In this document: positions 7,788 through 13,838 of the stretch, piece by piece
Layout: every line of letters begins with the position of its first letter
How positions within the stretch are numbered: position 1 is the stretch's first letter
Virus record (IMG/VR): IMGVR_UViG_3300031656_000025
Coordinates: 1-28,142 of that record
Length of the DNA: 28,142 nucleotides
Strand: one strand, 5' to 3'
Source: a virus
The notes under the pieces: model-generated
The model's input: the letters and a program-made list of their open reading frames with translations, nothing else
The model's database searches: none
What the model was told of the DNA's origin: nothing
Program-made: the position numbers and the translations under genes

Positions 7788-9785
7788 TTATCTCATTCTG
7801 TTTATTAGAACTATAACTCCACCTGAAGGGAAAGTACCAGTACCAGAAAGTGTAATTTGGTCTACTGTATTTCTTTCTACTCCCATATGGATTGTGTCTT
7901 TTGTAGTTTCATCATAAATTTGCACCATTACATCGAAACTAGCTAAACTATGAGTTATTGCGCCATAAGCAGTTATTGTTCCAGATACAAAAGTATTTAA
8001 TTGTGAAAAGTCTTCAAGAGATACTTTAACGTTTTCATCTGCCGAATCGTCATTAACAACCAAATAGGAGTCATCATAATTAAGTTGAGCTTCGGTTCTT
8101 TGAGTTAGACCTGCAATATCTAATCCCACGACAACAGCTCCAGTTGTAGGTGTTACTGACATACCATCTAAATTAGCTGCGGTAGATGCTGAAACGCTTG
8201 TTACTGCGCTTGTGTTAGTATCAACCCAAGGTACGTTAACTACTAATTTATCACCTGAATCAACTTGAATCTTATATGTTCTAGCAGCAGTGGTACTTGA
8301 ATTAGTAGCAGCAACTGATTGCACACCGTCGACGTTAGCGTCTAAGTTATTACCATTAAGACTTAAACCTACACCAGCGCCTCTTTGTGTGTTTGTGTTT
8401 GTTGGAGTAACAAAAGTTCCATCACCTCTTAAGAAAGTAGTAGAAGTTCCTCCAGCGGGAACTACGCCAAGTGTAGAGCCTCCACCGTATATATCAGAAG
8501 TAACAAATCCATTTGATGTTACACTAAATGTAGCAGAGTCAAATCCAGCCACACCTTTCTGCGTAGCAGCATCATTTGCTCCTTCGCCAGCAACATTTTG
8601 ATCTTGTATAACTACTGTATATACTGATTCAGCGGGTGTAGAAGATGCTGCAATATTTTGATTAGCATATATTGTATCTCCAATTTCAAGTGTTGTTGTG
8701 TAGAAAGCAGTACCCCCTGTAGTTACTACAAAGAAATCCCCAAGATCTAAAGCAATGTTTGATGCTCCGTCTAAAGAACCATTACCAGCTCCTAAATCTG
8801 TTGTTAAACCAGTGGTTGCGTTATACCCTCCTTTAAATAAACCAATACCAGCTACTAATTCTTGAACTTGCCCTAAATTTACAGAATCATTTGTTGCAGT
8901 ACCATTGGCTAAATTAGTTATTTTTTTACTATTGAAAGGCACGTTACTTGTAGGAATACCTAGTACGCTTAAAGGTATATCTACAAACTGAATACTTTTA
9001 ACTTCGTCTCCGTCGCTGTCATCTTGAAAAAGTATTGCATCATCAGATTCTACACCAGTTCCATCGGTGGCATCTTTAATAATACCAGTTCCAGTATAAT
9101 CTACACTTATTATTGGATCGACCGCTGTTCCAGTTTTTACTAAACCAGCTCCTGCACTAACACTTTTTACTGTTCCTTGAAATTGATCAGTAGAATTTAC
9201 TGTTACAGCACCTGTTGCACCACTGACTGTTACATTAGTACCGGCTACAATACTTGTTACGCCTGAATTCGTTATTAATAATTTATTCGGAGTTCCTGAT
9301 GAAACTGCTGTGGTAATTCCAGTGCCACCTTCAAAATCAGCTCTAAGTCCATCTGTTATATTTATAGCTGTTCCGCTATCGGCTTCTAAGCTCCAAGATG
9401 TATATGATCCTGAGGGTGTTGCCCACACATTGTCACCTCTTAAAAAGTTTGTGCCGGAAGGGGTTCCAGTTGCAGAAAGATCTGCTGTAACAACAACCGC
9501 TCCCGTTGAAGCAGCTTTTGGTGCTAAATCTATAAATGTACCGTCTGTAGTATCTACACTTGCTACACCAGACCCAGTTCCATCCATTTCAATCCAAGCA
9601 GTTCCGTTAAAGAAGTACATGGTTTTGTCACCTGCTGTTGTATCAAAATACATTTGCCCTTCAACAGACGCTCCCACTGCGGGCTGCGTAGCTAAGTTGT
9701 CAATGACCGGTAACTTAAGCTCATTTTTGTTCATTTCAATATCGGAACCTATCATTCCAATATTAGCGTAATAATTAATTGCCAT
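7788..9785 (-). CDS. Fibre-like appendage structural protein (665 aa)
   Basis: The protein begins MAINYYANIGMIGSDIEMNK, close to the MAIIYYADQDVKGS start of the next fibre; this shared N-terminus suggests that both dock at a similar site on the virion. Residues 40-70 contain a segment common in phage fibres (GQMYFDTTAGDKTMYFFNGT). Further on come Gly/Ser/Thr/Val-rich beta repeats, including two copies of FLRGD(G/N)xxxTP and several GVxSV/TSVSA segments. The C-terminus ends in a small beta domain (GTGTFPSGGVIVLINRMR). No enzyme motif or S74 domain is visible. It is probably a long fibre or baseplate-attached appendage acting with the 1352-aa fibre. Confidence 0.8.
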   Translation of the reverse strand: MAINYYANIGMIGSDIEMNKNELKLPVIDNLATQPAVGASVEGQMYFDTTAGDKTMYFFNGTAWIEMDGTGSGVASVDTTDGTFIDLAPKAASTGAVVVTADLSATGTPSGTNFLRGDNVWATPSGSYTSWSLEADSGTAINITDGLRADFEGGTGITTAVSSGTPNKLLITNSGVTSIVAGTNVTVSGATGAVTVNSTDQFQGTVKSVSAGAGLVKTGTAVDPIISVDYTGTGIIKDATDGTGVESDDAILFQDDSDGDEVKSIQFVDIPLSVLGIPTSNVPFNSKKITNLANGTATNDSVNLGQVQELVAGIGLFKGGYNATTGLTTDLGAGNGSLDGASNIALDLGDFFVVTTGGTAFYTTTLEIGDTIYANQNIAASSTPAESVYTVVIQDQNVAGEGANDAATQKGVAGFDSATFSVTSNGFVTSDIYGGGSTLGVVPAGGTSTTFLRGDGTFVTPTNTNTQRGAGVGLSLNGNNLDANVDGVQSVAATNSSTTAARTYKIQVDSGDKLVVNVPWVDTNTSAVTSVSASTAANLDGMSVTPTTGAVVVGLDIAGLTQRTEAQLNYDDSYLVVNDDSADENVKVSLEDFSQLNTFVSGTITAYGAITHSLASFDVMVQIYDETTKDTIHMGVERNTVDQITLSGTGTFPSGGVIVLINRMR

Positions 9786-9799
9786 AGTTTTTTGTTAGT

Positions 9800-10501
9800 T
9801 TAGTTTAAGATTGATGACCCTGCTATGTTGCTGTTAAAGTCTACTGTTATTGTTGTTGCGTTTGTGTATTCAACTGCGCCATATATTTCATCCCCTGCAT
9901 TGTCTATCAATGTTACAGATGGTTCTGCCTTGCTTGTTGTATTGTTAATCACCCATTGATTGGATGCATTAAAATTTTGTTTTAAATTAACATCTCCCGA
10001 TGCTATGTTGAAATCTATTACTGTATATATCGTACCTTCCTCCGCAATAATGCCATTGCCTCCAATAAAAGTTATGCCTGCTATGTAATAACTAGATGAT
10101 TGGGGATCGACTACATACGTATCTAGTTTGTAATGCCCAAATTGACTTATTTGATTACCTTGCCCTATTAGTATATCAGTGCCTATCAAGTACTCAAGGA
10201 ATTCAACAACACGTTGTCCATTGGTTTCGTTTCTTGAAATTCTTATTGAAGTTAAAGTATTAAAGTTAGATCCAGATCCACCGCCGCCGGTTTTAGATAT
10301 TGTACCTAAACCGCCGTTTTGCGTGTCAGACCATTTAAATGACATCTGCCCTCCAATATTAACTTTACCATTTATATTAAGATAGTTCGCGACAGCTGAA
10401 GCAGTAAATTGCTTTGTCTGTCGGTTGCCTGCATTGGTTCCAATCCAAGCGTCATTGTCTGTTACATTAGTATCAAACGGATACGAACTTATTCTAGCCA
10501 T
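9800..10501 (-). CDS. Virion structural protein, fibre-associated (233 aa)
   Basis: It starts MARISSYPFDTNVTDNDAWI, then GTNAGNRQTKQFTASAVANY, similar in design to the N-terminus of the 176-aa neighbour (both begin with a short ...SYP... segment). This resembles an anchor region of phage appendage proteins. The centre has a poly-Gly turn (TGGGGSGSN) and the remainder is beta-rich (IAGITFIGGNGIIAEEGTIY), ending in an Ig-like or carbohydrate-binding-like segment (AVEYTNATTITVDFNSNIAG). I cannot assign a specific role. The gene lies 14 bases before the 665-aa protein in the same leftward unit. Confidence 0.7.
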   Translation of the reverse strand: MARISSYPFDTNVTDNDAWIGTNAGNRQTKQFTASAVANYLNINGKVNIGGQMSFKWSDTQNGGLGTISKTGGGGSGSNFNTLTSIRISRNETNGQRVVEFLEYLIGTDILIGQGNQISQFGHYKLDTYVVDPQSSSYYIAGITFIGGNGIIAEEGTIYTVIDFNIASGDVNLKQNFNASNQWVINNTTSKAEPSVTLIDNAGDEIYGAVEYTNATTITVDFNSNIAGSSILN

Positions 10502-10507
10502 GCGTTA

Positions 10508-11038
10508 TTATATTACTTGATATCTTACTGTAATAGCAACCGTACCGCCGCCTACATTAGTTGCTGTATTTAAAGTATTAAAATATAAAGGTGCGCTTAA
10601 TGTTGGTTTTGTAGCTTCTAGTCCAAATATCGATACTTCATTTCCATCTATATCTTCAAAATCCTGAGGCAATCTAGCTTGTATGTCTTTTAAAGTAAGA
10701 GCTGCTATTGTAGTTCTACTACTTAAAACTAAATCAGAGGTAAATGTAAAGACAGGAGTAGAAAATATAAAACTAGCACGCGCGGATACAACTTGTATGT
10801 ACTTACCTGTTACCGCGGGCACTACTATAATGCCAGTAGCCGGCAAAGCTATCCATTCTGCGTTTGTCAATGTTTTTGTTACTTCTAAGAAGCCTCTTGA
10901 GACAAGGGCGGCCACATCTTCAATACCAAAGTTTCTGGTTGTAGGCTTTTCATTAGTACCTATCGCCGGTACAGATGTGCCTAGCAGTAGATCTCCTGAT
11001 TTTGGTGTACCCATTGGGTAACTGTTTGCTATAGCCAT
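10508..11038 (-). CDS. Virion structural protein (176 aa)
   Basis: The N-terminus reads SYPMGTPKSGDLLLGTSVP, followed by TRNFGIEDVAALV. I recognise this pattern as a common N-terminal module of phage tail or fibre proteins in marine phages. The remainder is predicted beta-sandwich-like with hydrophobic strands (KYIQVVSARASFIFST, TFTSDLVLSS, GGGTVAITVRYQVI). No catalytic motif is visible. Its start overlaps the stop of a 25-aa upstream gene (TAATG). Confidence 0.7.
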   Translation of the reverse strand: MAIANSYPMGTPKSGDLLLGTSVPAIGTNEKPTTRNFGIEDVAALVSRGFLEVTKTLTNAEWIALPATGIIVVPAVTGKYIQVVSARASFIFSTPVFTFTSDLVLSSRTTIAALTLKDIQARLPQDFEDIDGNEVSIFGLEATKPTLSAPLYFNTLNTATNVGGGTVAITVRYQVI

Positions 11039-11115
11039 TATACGTATTTTTTAAACATTAGTTTGTATAATAAGCTGTTCCATGCGTGTTGTAGTCTGTC
11101 TATAAATTTTTTCAT
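11038..11115 (-). CDS. Small basic amphipathic peptide (25 aa)
   Basis: A 25-codon frame begins ATG at 11115 and encodes MKKFIDRLQHAWNSLLYKLM followed by FKKYV. It overlaps the upstream 79-aa gene by ATGA and the downstream 176-aa gene by TAATG; this tight coupling on both sides argues that it is translated. The peptide is strongly basic with hydrophobic residues on one helical face and could associate with membrane. It may be a small virion component, a lysis-related peptide, or only a coupling element. No family is recognised. Confidence 0.5.
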   Translation of the reverse strand: MKKFIDRLQHAWNSLLYKLMFKKYV

Positions 11116-11351
11116 GCTGATTGTGTTACTCTGTTAGTATATCGATTGTATATGCCCGTGCCACCGGCTCTATCTATAGCTCTTCCTTTTGCATCCATAC
11201 CGTTTCTTGCTATGCCTAAGTCTGACATGCTACCGTCTGGATTAAAAAAGCCGTTCTTCTTAGCTAAAGCCATACCAAAACTAGCACTGCCTACCTGAGC
11301 CATCAATCTAGGGATCAATTCCCCGGTACCCATAAATGCTTGCGTTTCCAT
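11112..11351 (-). CDS. Hypothetical protein, first gene of the leftward unit (79 aa)
   Basis: This is the first gene read leftward from the divergent intergenic region. It is Gly/Ala/Met-rich (ELIPRLMAQVGSASFGMALA near residues 12-31), followed by a polar, glycine-rich C-terminal half with NGFFNPDGSMSDLGIARNGM and a basic end. The N-terminal segment could be a weak amphipathic helix. I do not recognise a family. Position and composition fit a small structural protein. The leader contains TATATGTAAGTATATATAC directly before the ATG and no Shine-Dalgarno sequence. Confidence 0.6.
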   Translation of the reverse strand: METQAFMGTGELIPRLMAQVGSASFGMALAKKNGFFNPDGSMSDLGIARNGMDAKGRAIDRAGGTGIYNRYTNRVTQSA

Positions 11352-11649
11352 ATGTATATATACTTACATATATAAGAGCATATTTACTTTACGAACCTAT
11401 AGTGTGACAATAGCTTACTATTATTATACTTAAGTACCTAGCGTCGCACTGTAATTAAAAAAGTATTGCATATTACTGGCAGTTGGGTTGAATTTTACAA
11501 ATTTTTGTTTTTTTTTACAGGAAAATCCAATTATTTTAGCCGTCCCCACCCACATTTTAATACGTTTTTCCTTATATATCGGCGTTTTTTTTATCACCTT
11601 TACCCCAGATATTTACGCTTTTCCCGTACGTTTACGAGTTTACAAGCAT
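11352..11649. other. Divergent intergenic region with pyrimidine-rich tract; candidate origin
   Basis: Almost 300 bases separate the leftward and rightward units. Nearest the leftward gene are AT-rich runs and the inverted repeat AATAGCTTACTATT (about 11410-11423). From about 11493 to 11625 the + strand is strikingly T/C-rich, with T runs of eight or more and several TTTACG/TACGTTT words (near 11562, 11606, 11626). This kind of strand-biased, easily melted tract between divergent operons is a plausible replication origin and promoter region. Short open frames here (11466-11670) look like composition artefacts. Confidence 0.4.
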
Positions 11650-11683
11650 AATACGATCATCATTGGATAATATATATGTAATC
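11650..11683 (+). promoter_or_regulatory. Repeated phage promoter-like element, copy 1
   Basis: AATACGA at 11650-11656, then exactly 8 bases, then GGATAAT at 11665-11671 followed by ATATATGTAATC. It is the first of six copies and would drive the first small rightward genes. The distance to the next start (11808) is longer than for other copies, leaving a long untranslated leader that contains the GACAT repeats. Confidence 0.65.
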
Positions 11684-11714
11684 AAGCAGACAATAAACTA
11701 AGACTAATTGTCGT

Positions 11715-11755
11715 ATGACATATCGTCACTGACATTGTGTCATGACATAAGACAT
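11715..11755 (+). repeat. GACAT repeats and hairpin in the early leader
   Basis: Four copies of GACAT start at 11717, 11731, 11744 and 11751. The arms ATGACA (11715-11720) and TGTCAT (11738-11743) can pair, and TGTCATGACA (11738-11747) is a perfect palindrome. This lies downstream of promoter copy 1 and before the first start codon. It could be an operator, an iteron-like site or an RNA structure. Confidence 0.45.
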
Positions 11756-11807
11756 TAACTATAAATTAAACCAATAAACAATTATACACCTATAAACAAA
11801 AACTATT

Positions 11808-11906
11808 ATGAGAAAATTCAAACACACATTACTACTAAGATTTACACAACTAAGAACATTTATTAAGAATATTGAAATACAAGGTTTAGACGAAACTACT
11901 TGGTAA
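11808..11906 (+). CDS. Very small basic protein (32 aa)
   Basis: The frame encodes MRKFKHTLLLRFTQLRTFIK and ends IEIQGLDETTW. It is basic and amphipathic at the N-terminus and acidic at the end. The ATG is preceded by AAACAAAAACTATT, like the start context of the other small rightward genes. It is the first possible gene of the early region. No family is recognised and its size limits confidence. Confidence 0.4.
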   Translation: MRKFKHTLLLRFTQLRTFIKNIEIQGLDETTW

Positions 11907-11915
11907 TACAAACTA

Positions 11916-11949
11916 AATACGAATACAAACGGATAATAATAATGTAACT
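11916..11949 (+). promoter_or_regulatory. Repeated phage promoter-like element, copy 2
   Basis: AATACGA (11916-11922), 8-base spacer, GGATAAT (11931-11937), then AATAATGTAACTAA. The next ATG, for the 58-aa gene, follows at 11960. Confidence 0.7.
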
Positions 11950-11959
11950 AAAAATAACT

Positions 11960-12136
11960 ATGCAATATATACTAACTTGTCAGAACGGCAAACAAATCGA
12001 CATGACTTCTTACATAAATCTTCAATCAGAAAGTAAACTAACTAGACAAGATGTTGTTGACAGAATAGAATTCTACAAATCTACTAACTTAACAAAATCT
12101 TCTTCTTATAATCTTTTACAAAATATAATATTATAA
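11960..12136 (+). CDS. Small hypothetical early protein (58 aa)
   Basis: The protein starts MQYILTCQNGKQIDMTSYIN and continues LQSESKLTRQDVVDRIEFYK before a Ser/Asn/Leu-rich end. It lies 22 bases downstream of promoter element copy 2, and the start context AAATAACTATG matches neighbouring genes. The LTRQDVVDRIEFYK segment looks helical. Function unknown; its place in the early small-gene cluster suggests an accessory or host-takeover role. Confidence 0.55.
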   Translation: MQYILTCQNGKQIDMTSYINLQSESKLTRQDVVDRIEFYKSTNLTKSSSYNLLQNIIL

Positions 12137-12150
12137 CTAATAAATGGTGA

Positions 12151-12230
12151 CTATCCGAACCAGAGTAATACACAAACTGGATAGACAAGACATAATGGTT
12201 GATGTGAGTTCGATTCTCGCGATGTCTACT
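12151..12230 (+). ncRNA. tRNA-like minihelix with upstream hairpin
   Basis: The 3' part has a clear tRNA T arm: stem GTGAG/CTCGC (12204-12208 with 12216-12220) and loop TTCGATT. It is closed by an acceptor-like stem AGACAT (12188-12193) with ATGTCT (12222-12227), followed by ACT. Only about ten bases (AATGGTTGAT, D-loop-like) join the two stems, so there is no anticodon arm. Directly upstream, CTATCC (12151-12156) pairs with GGATAG (12179-12184) across a 22-base loop. It may be a tRNA with a deleted anticodon arm, a decayed tRNA, or a functional tRNA mimic. It occupies the gap between two small genes. Confidence 0.4.
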
Positions 12231-12243
12231 AAAATATAATACT

Positions 12244-12447
12244 ATGACTGAAAAATTTAAAGATTACCCGGCTGATCAAATTAAAGCCAAACTAAAACGA
12301 GTTGATGAGTTCGAAGCAAAGTACGGGCCTAAAGCTACAAGTAAATCTTGGCGTAAATGGTGTACTGACTACAGCTACAGAAAACAAGAATGGCAATTTA
12401 GACAAAACTTTGCTAATACAATAATGCAAAATCAAACAACTTACTAA
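12244..12447 (+). CDS. Small basic early protein (67 aa)
   Basis: The sequence is Lys/Gln/Trp/Tyr-rich: a Lys-rich N-terminal helix (DQIKAKLKRVDEFEAKYG) followed by SKSWRKWCTDYSYRKQEWQF. Predicted mainly helical and positively charged, so nucleic-acid binding is possible. The start sits in AATACTATG context just after the tRNA-like minihelix, and its stop overlaps the next ATG (TAATG). No family is recognised. Confidence 0.6.
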   Translation: MTEKFKDYPADQIKAKLKRVDEFEAKYGPKATSKSWRKWCTDYSYRKQEWQFRQNFANTIMQNQTTY

Positions 12448-12611
12448 TGGAAGTAATGATATTAAACGGTGAAAGATACCTCATCAATACACAAACTCAC
12501 GACGGCGGCGACCATCAATGTGACTATTTAATAAAACAATTTCCAGATGACGTTGAAATTGACTGGGATGAAGTGAAGCATTCAGATTTTACAAACAAAA
12601 TACGATTGTAA
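12447..12611 (+). CDS. Small acidic early protein (54 aa)
   Basis: A 54-residue frame begins at the ATG overlapping the previous stop. It encodes MEVMILNGERYLINTQTHDG, then QCDYLIKQFPDDVEIDWDEV and a short end. It is acidic, with alternating hydrophobic residues suggesting a small beta fold. The last codons (ATA CGA TTG TAA) run into promoter element copy 3, so the promoter begins inside this gene. Function unknown. Confidence 0.55.
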   Translation: MEVMILNGERYLINTQTHDGGDHQCDYLIKQFPDDVEIDWDEVKHSDFTNKIRL

Positions 12612-12632
12612 CTGGATAATATAAATGTAACT
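12599..12632 (+). promoter_or_regulatory. Repeated phage promoter-like element, copy 3
   Basis: AATACGA (12599-12605), 8-base spacer, GGATAAT (12614-12620), then ATAAATGTAACTAA. The next ATG is at 12646. The upstream box overlaps the 3' end of the preceding 54-aa gene. Confidence 0.7.
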
Positions 12633-12645
12633 AAAAAATAATACT

Positions 12646-12846
12646 ATGAAAAACTTTAAAAAAATTAACTCAACAACAATTATGCTTGACAGCAAAAAGT
12701 ATAAAGGCTATACTGTTGGCGACTTACCTAAAAGATTTGCATTCATTTACAATGAAGACAATGACCAAGACGGCATAACTGAATTCTTCAACTACCAAGG
12801 CTTAACTTATGTTGAACATAACCCTTCAATCTGGTCTTATGTCTAA
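12646..12846 (+). CDS. Small early protein (66 aa)
   Basis: The protein starts MKNFKKINSTTIMLDSKKYK and continues with GYTVGDLPKRFAFIYNEDND, ending in an aromatic segment (YQGLTYVEHNPSIWSYV). A compact alpha/beta fold is likely. The gene follows promoter copy 3 by 26 bases and has the AATACTATG start context. Its end overlaps the next gene by 8 bases. No family is recognised. Confidence 0.6.
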   Translation: MKNFKKINSTTIMLDSKKYKGYTVGDLPKRFAFIYNEDNDQDGITEFFNYQGLTYVEHNPSIWSYV

Positions 12847-13057
12847 TCCAACTAATATGAAAGAATTGTGCGATTATGCAAAACAAGCACAAAAAAACCG
12901 TGGTCGCGAGCATAGGCGTGCCCACTCCCATGAGAAGTGTAGCGGACTGACAGATATTGAGTACAATGCGGTGGTTACACGTCAAAAAAGTACTTTTGCC
13001 AAAGGCAAATCATATGCTTACACTGCTCGATGGAGAGCCTTTACAGAAACCCTTTAA
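12839..13057 (+). CDS. Small basic early protein (72 aa)
   Basis: I chose ATG 12839, which overlaps the end of the previous gene (ATGTCTAA), over an upstream in-frame start that would overlap much more. The protein is basic and His/Arg/Lys-rich (KNRGREHRRAHSHEKCSG) with an Ala/Lys/Tyr-rich C-terminal half (KSTFAKGKSYAYTARWRAF). This suggests RNA or DNA binding, or contact with an acidic host protein. One Cys and several His are present, but no clear metal motif. Confidence 0.55.
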   Translation: MSNPTNMKELCDYAKQAQKNRGREHRRAHSHEKCSGLTDIEYNAVVTRQKSTFAKGKSYAYTARWRAFTETL

Positions 13058-13066
13058 ACTACAACT

Positions 13067-13246
13067 ATGAGTAAAATGAAACAACTAGACGAAATCGCAG
13101 AAGGAATTGCGGAAGTCACCAAAGAACTAATGTATGATTCAATTGACTGGCAACTGTCAGATTTTGAACAAGACGGTGATGACTACAACGCTATTCATTC
13201 TGAAGTAATGAGATTAGCAATTGAAAAAATGTATTTACAAACGTAA
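13067..13246 (+). CDS. Small acidic early protein (59 aa)
   Basis: The frame encodes MSKMKQLDEIAEGIAEVTKE, then LMYDSIDWQLSDFEQDGDDY and a helical end (HSEVMRLAIEKMYLQT). It is acidic and predicted as two or three helices. The start context is ACAACTATG, ten bases after the preceding stop, and the gene ends inside promoter copy 4. No family is recognised; small acidic helical phage proteins often bind host proteins, which is only a possibility here. Confidence 0.5.
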   Translation: MSKMKQLDEIAEGIAEVTKELMYDSIDWQLSDFEQDGDDYNAIHSEVMRLAIEKMYLQT

Positions 13247-13278
13247 TACGAAGCTAATTGGATAATAATAATGTAACA
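13245..13278 (+). promoter_or_regulatory. Repeated phage promoter-like element, copy 4
   Basis: AATACGA (13245-13251), 8-base spacer, GGATAAT (13260-13266), then AATAATGTAACAAA. It precedes the zinc-finger-like gene at 13297. Confidence 0.7.
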
Positions 13279-13296
13279 AATAAAAACAAATAAACT

Positions 13297-13485
13297 ATGT
13301 ATTGTAAATGCGGTGAAAATGTACATCCTGTACGACTTGAATTAGGCTATAACACTTGTATGCCTTGTAGTACAACCCAAACCTATTCATATGTTCCTAT
13401 AATCGAACATAAAACCGGAAATACAATACAAATTGTCAGCCAAGAAGTAAGTGCATCTGTGCATCGTGCTTGGCGACGTAAATAA
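13297..13485 (+). CDS. Small zinc-ribbon-like phage protein (62 aa)
   Basis: Two Cys pairs, CKCG (Cys 3 and 5) and CMPC (about residues 22-25), flank the conserved-looking segment RLELGYNT, making a small zinc-binding module. The second half (IIEHKTGNTIQIVSQEVSAS) ends in a basic tail (VHRAWRRK). I recognise similar proteins in other marine and T4-like phages as conserved hypotheticals with the pattern CxCG...RLELGxxxC..C...HKTGNTI. A role in nucleic-acid or protein binding is plausible. It lies 31 bases downstream of promoter copy 4 and directly before the tmRNA-like RNA. Confidence 0.7.
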   Translation: MYCKCGENVHPVRLELGYNTCMPCSTTQTYSYVPIIEHKTGNTIQIVSQEVSASVHRAWRRK

Positions 13486-13487
13486 CC

Positions 13488-13565
13488 GGGGGTGACTTGG
13501 TATTGACGTGATAGAAAGCCTATATGGAACTATTGCGGAAGACAGTTCGAATCTGTCCACCTCCA
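13488..13565 (+). ncRNA. Mini tmRNA-like RNA: tRNA-like domain without an mRNA domain
   Basis: A 7-bp acceptor stem forms between GGGGGTG (13488-13494) and CACCTCC (13558-13564), with discriminator A13565. G13490 pairs with T13562, the G3:U70 pair that specifies alanine. The D region (ACTTGGTATTGACG) has no stem and resembles tmRNA, whose E. coli 5' end contains TTCTGGATTCGACGGGAT. Helix CGTGATAG (13507-13514) with CTATTGCG (13530-13537) replaces the anticodon stem, as P2 does in tmRNA, and closes a 15-base loop. The T arm is GACAG-TTCGAAT-CTGTC. A normal tRNA fold fails because no D stem or 7-base anticodon loop exists. The region between the P2 strands is far too short for pseudoknots or a tag peptide frame. 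Confidence 0.72.
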
Positions 13566-13583
13566 CTGAAAAATTACAAACAG

Positions 13584-13617
13584 AATACGACAACTAACGG
13601 ATAATATAAACGTAACT
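13584..13617 (+). promoter_or_regulatory. Repeated phage promoter-like element, copy 5
   Basis: AATACGA (13584-13590), 8-base spacer, GGATAAT (13599-13605), then ATAAACGTAACTAA. It lies just after the tmRNA-like RNA and 23 bases before the 69-aa gene. Confidence 0.7.
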
Positions 13618-13628
13618 AATAAATAACT

Positions 13629-13838
13629 ATGACAAAAACACTTTACGAAAGAATGAAACCAGAATTTAAAACAACTTTAGCTAAAAAATATGCTGACAGA
13701 CCACATTCACACGAAGCTTTAATCAGAATGCTTAGCGATGAACACTATTATACTGCAATTCCCTACGGCGATGCGTTTGATATCATGGCTTCTTGCGATA
13801 TAGATTTTCTAGGCGAAGCATTTAAGCAATCAAAATGA
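13629..13838 (+). CDS. Conserved-type small phage protein (69 aa)
   Basis: The protein reads MTKTLYERMKPEFKTTLAKK, then HSHEALIRMLSDEHYYTAIP and YGDAFDIMASCDIDFLGEAF. This TLYxRxxPE ... SHxxLIxxL ... IPYGxAxDI ... FLGEAF pattern recalls a conserved small helical protein in many tailed phages, of unknown function. It follows promoter copy 5 and its stop overlaps the next ATG (ATGA). Confidence 0.65.
   Translation: MTKTLYERMKPEFKTTLAKKYADRPHSHEALIRMLSDEHYYTAIPYGDAFDIMASCDIDFLGEAFKQSK

Noticed and set aside
8290-9771. Plus-strand open frames opposite the 665-aa structural gene
   Set aside because: Long antisense frames arise from the codon bias of the repetitive Thr/Val/Gly-rich gene; they have no recognisable domains.
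11396-11408. T7-type promoter on the minus strand (CACACTATAGG)
   Set aside because: It resembles the 3' half of a T7 promoter, and AATACGA elsewhere resembles the 5' half, but the two never occur together and no single-subunit RNA polymerase gene is in the window.
11466-11670. Two overlapping open frames of about 60 codons
   Set aside because: They lie in a T/C-rich tract, encode Phe/Leu/Tyr-rich sequence expected from composition, overlap each other, and the second runs across promoter copy 1.
12170-12184. Seventh promoter copy inside the tRNA-like locus (AATACAC...GGATAG)
   Set aside because: The spacing is 5 instead of 8 and both boxes have mismatches; GGATAG is better explained as a hairpin arm.
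13488-13565. Ordinary tRNA gene at the mini tmRNA locus
   Set aside because: The T arm and acceptor fit, but no D stem can form and the anticodon position holds an 8-bp helix with a 15-base loop, so a standard cloverleaf is not possible.
13486-13583. Complete tmRNA (ssrA) gene
   Set aside because: There is no space for a tag-peptide frame or pseudoknots between the two halves; only the tRNA-like domain and P2-like helix are present.
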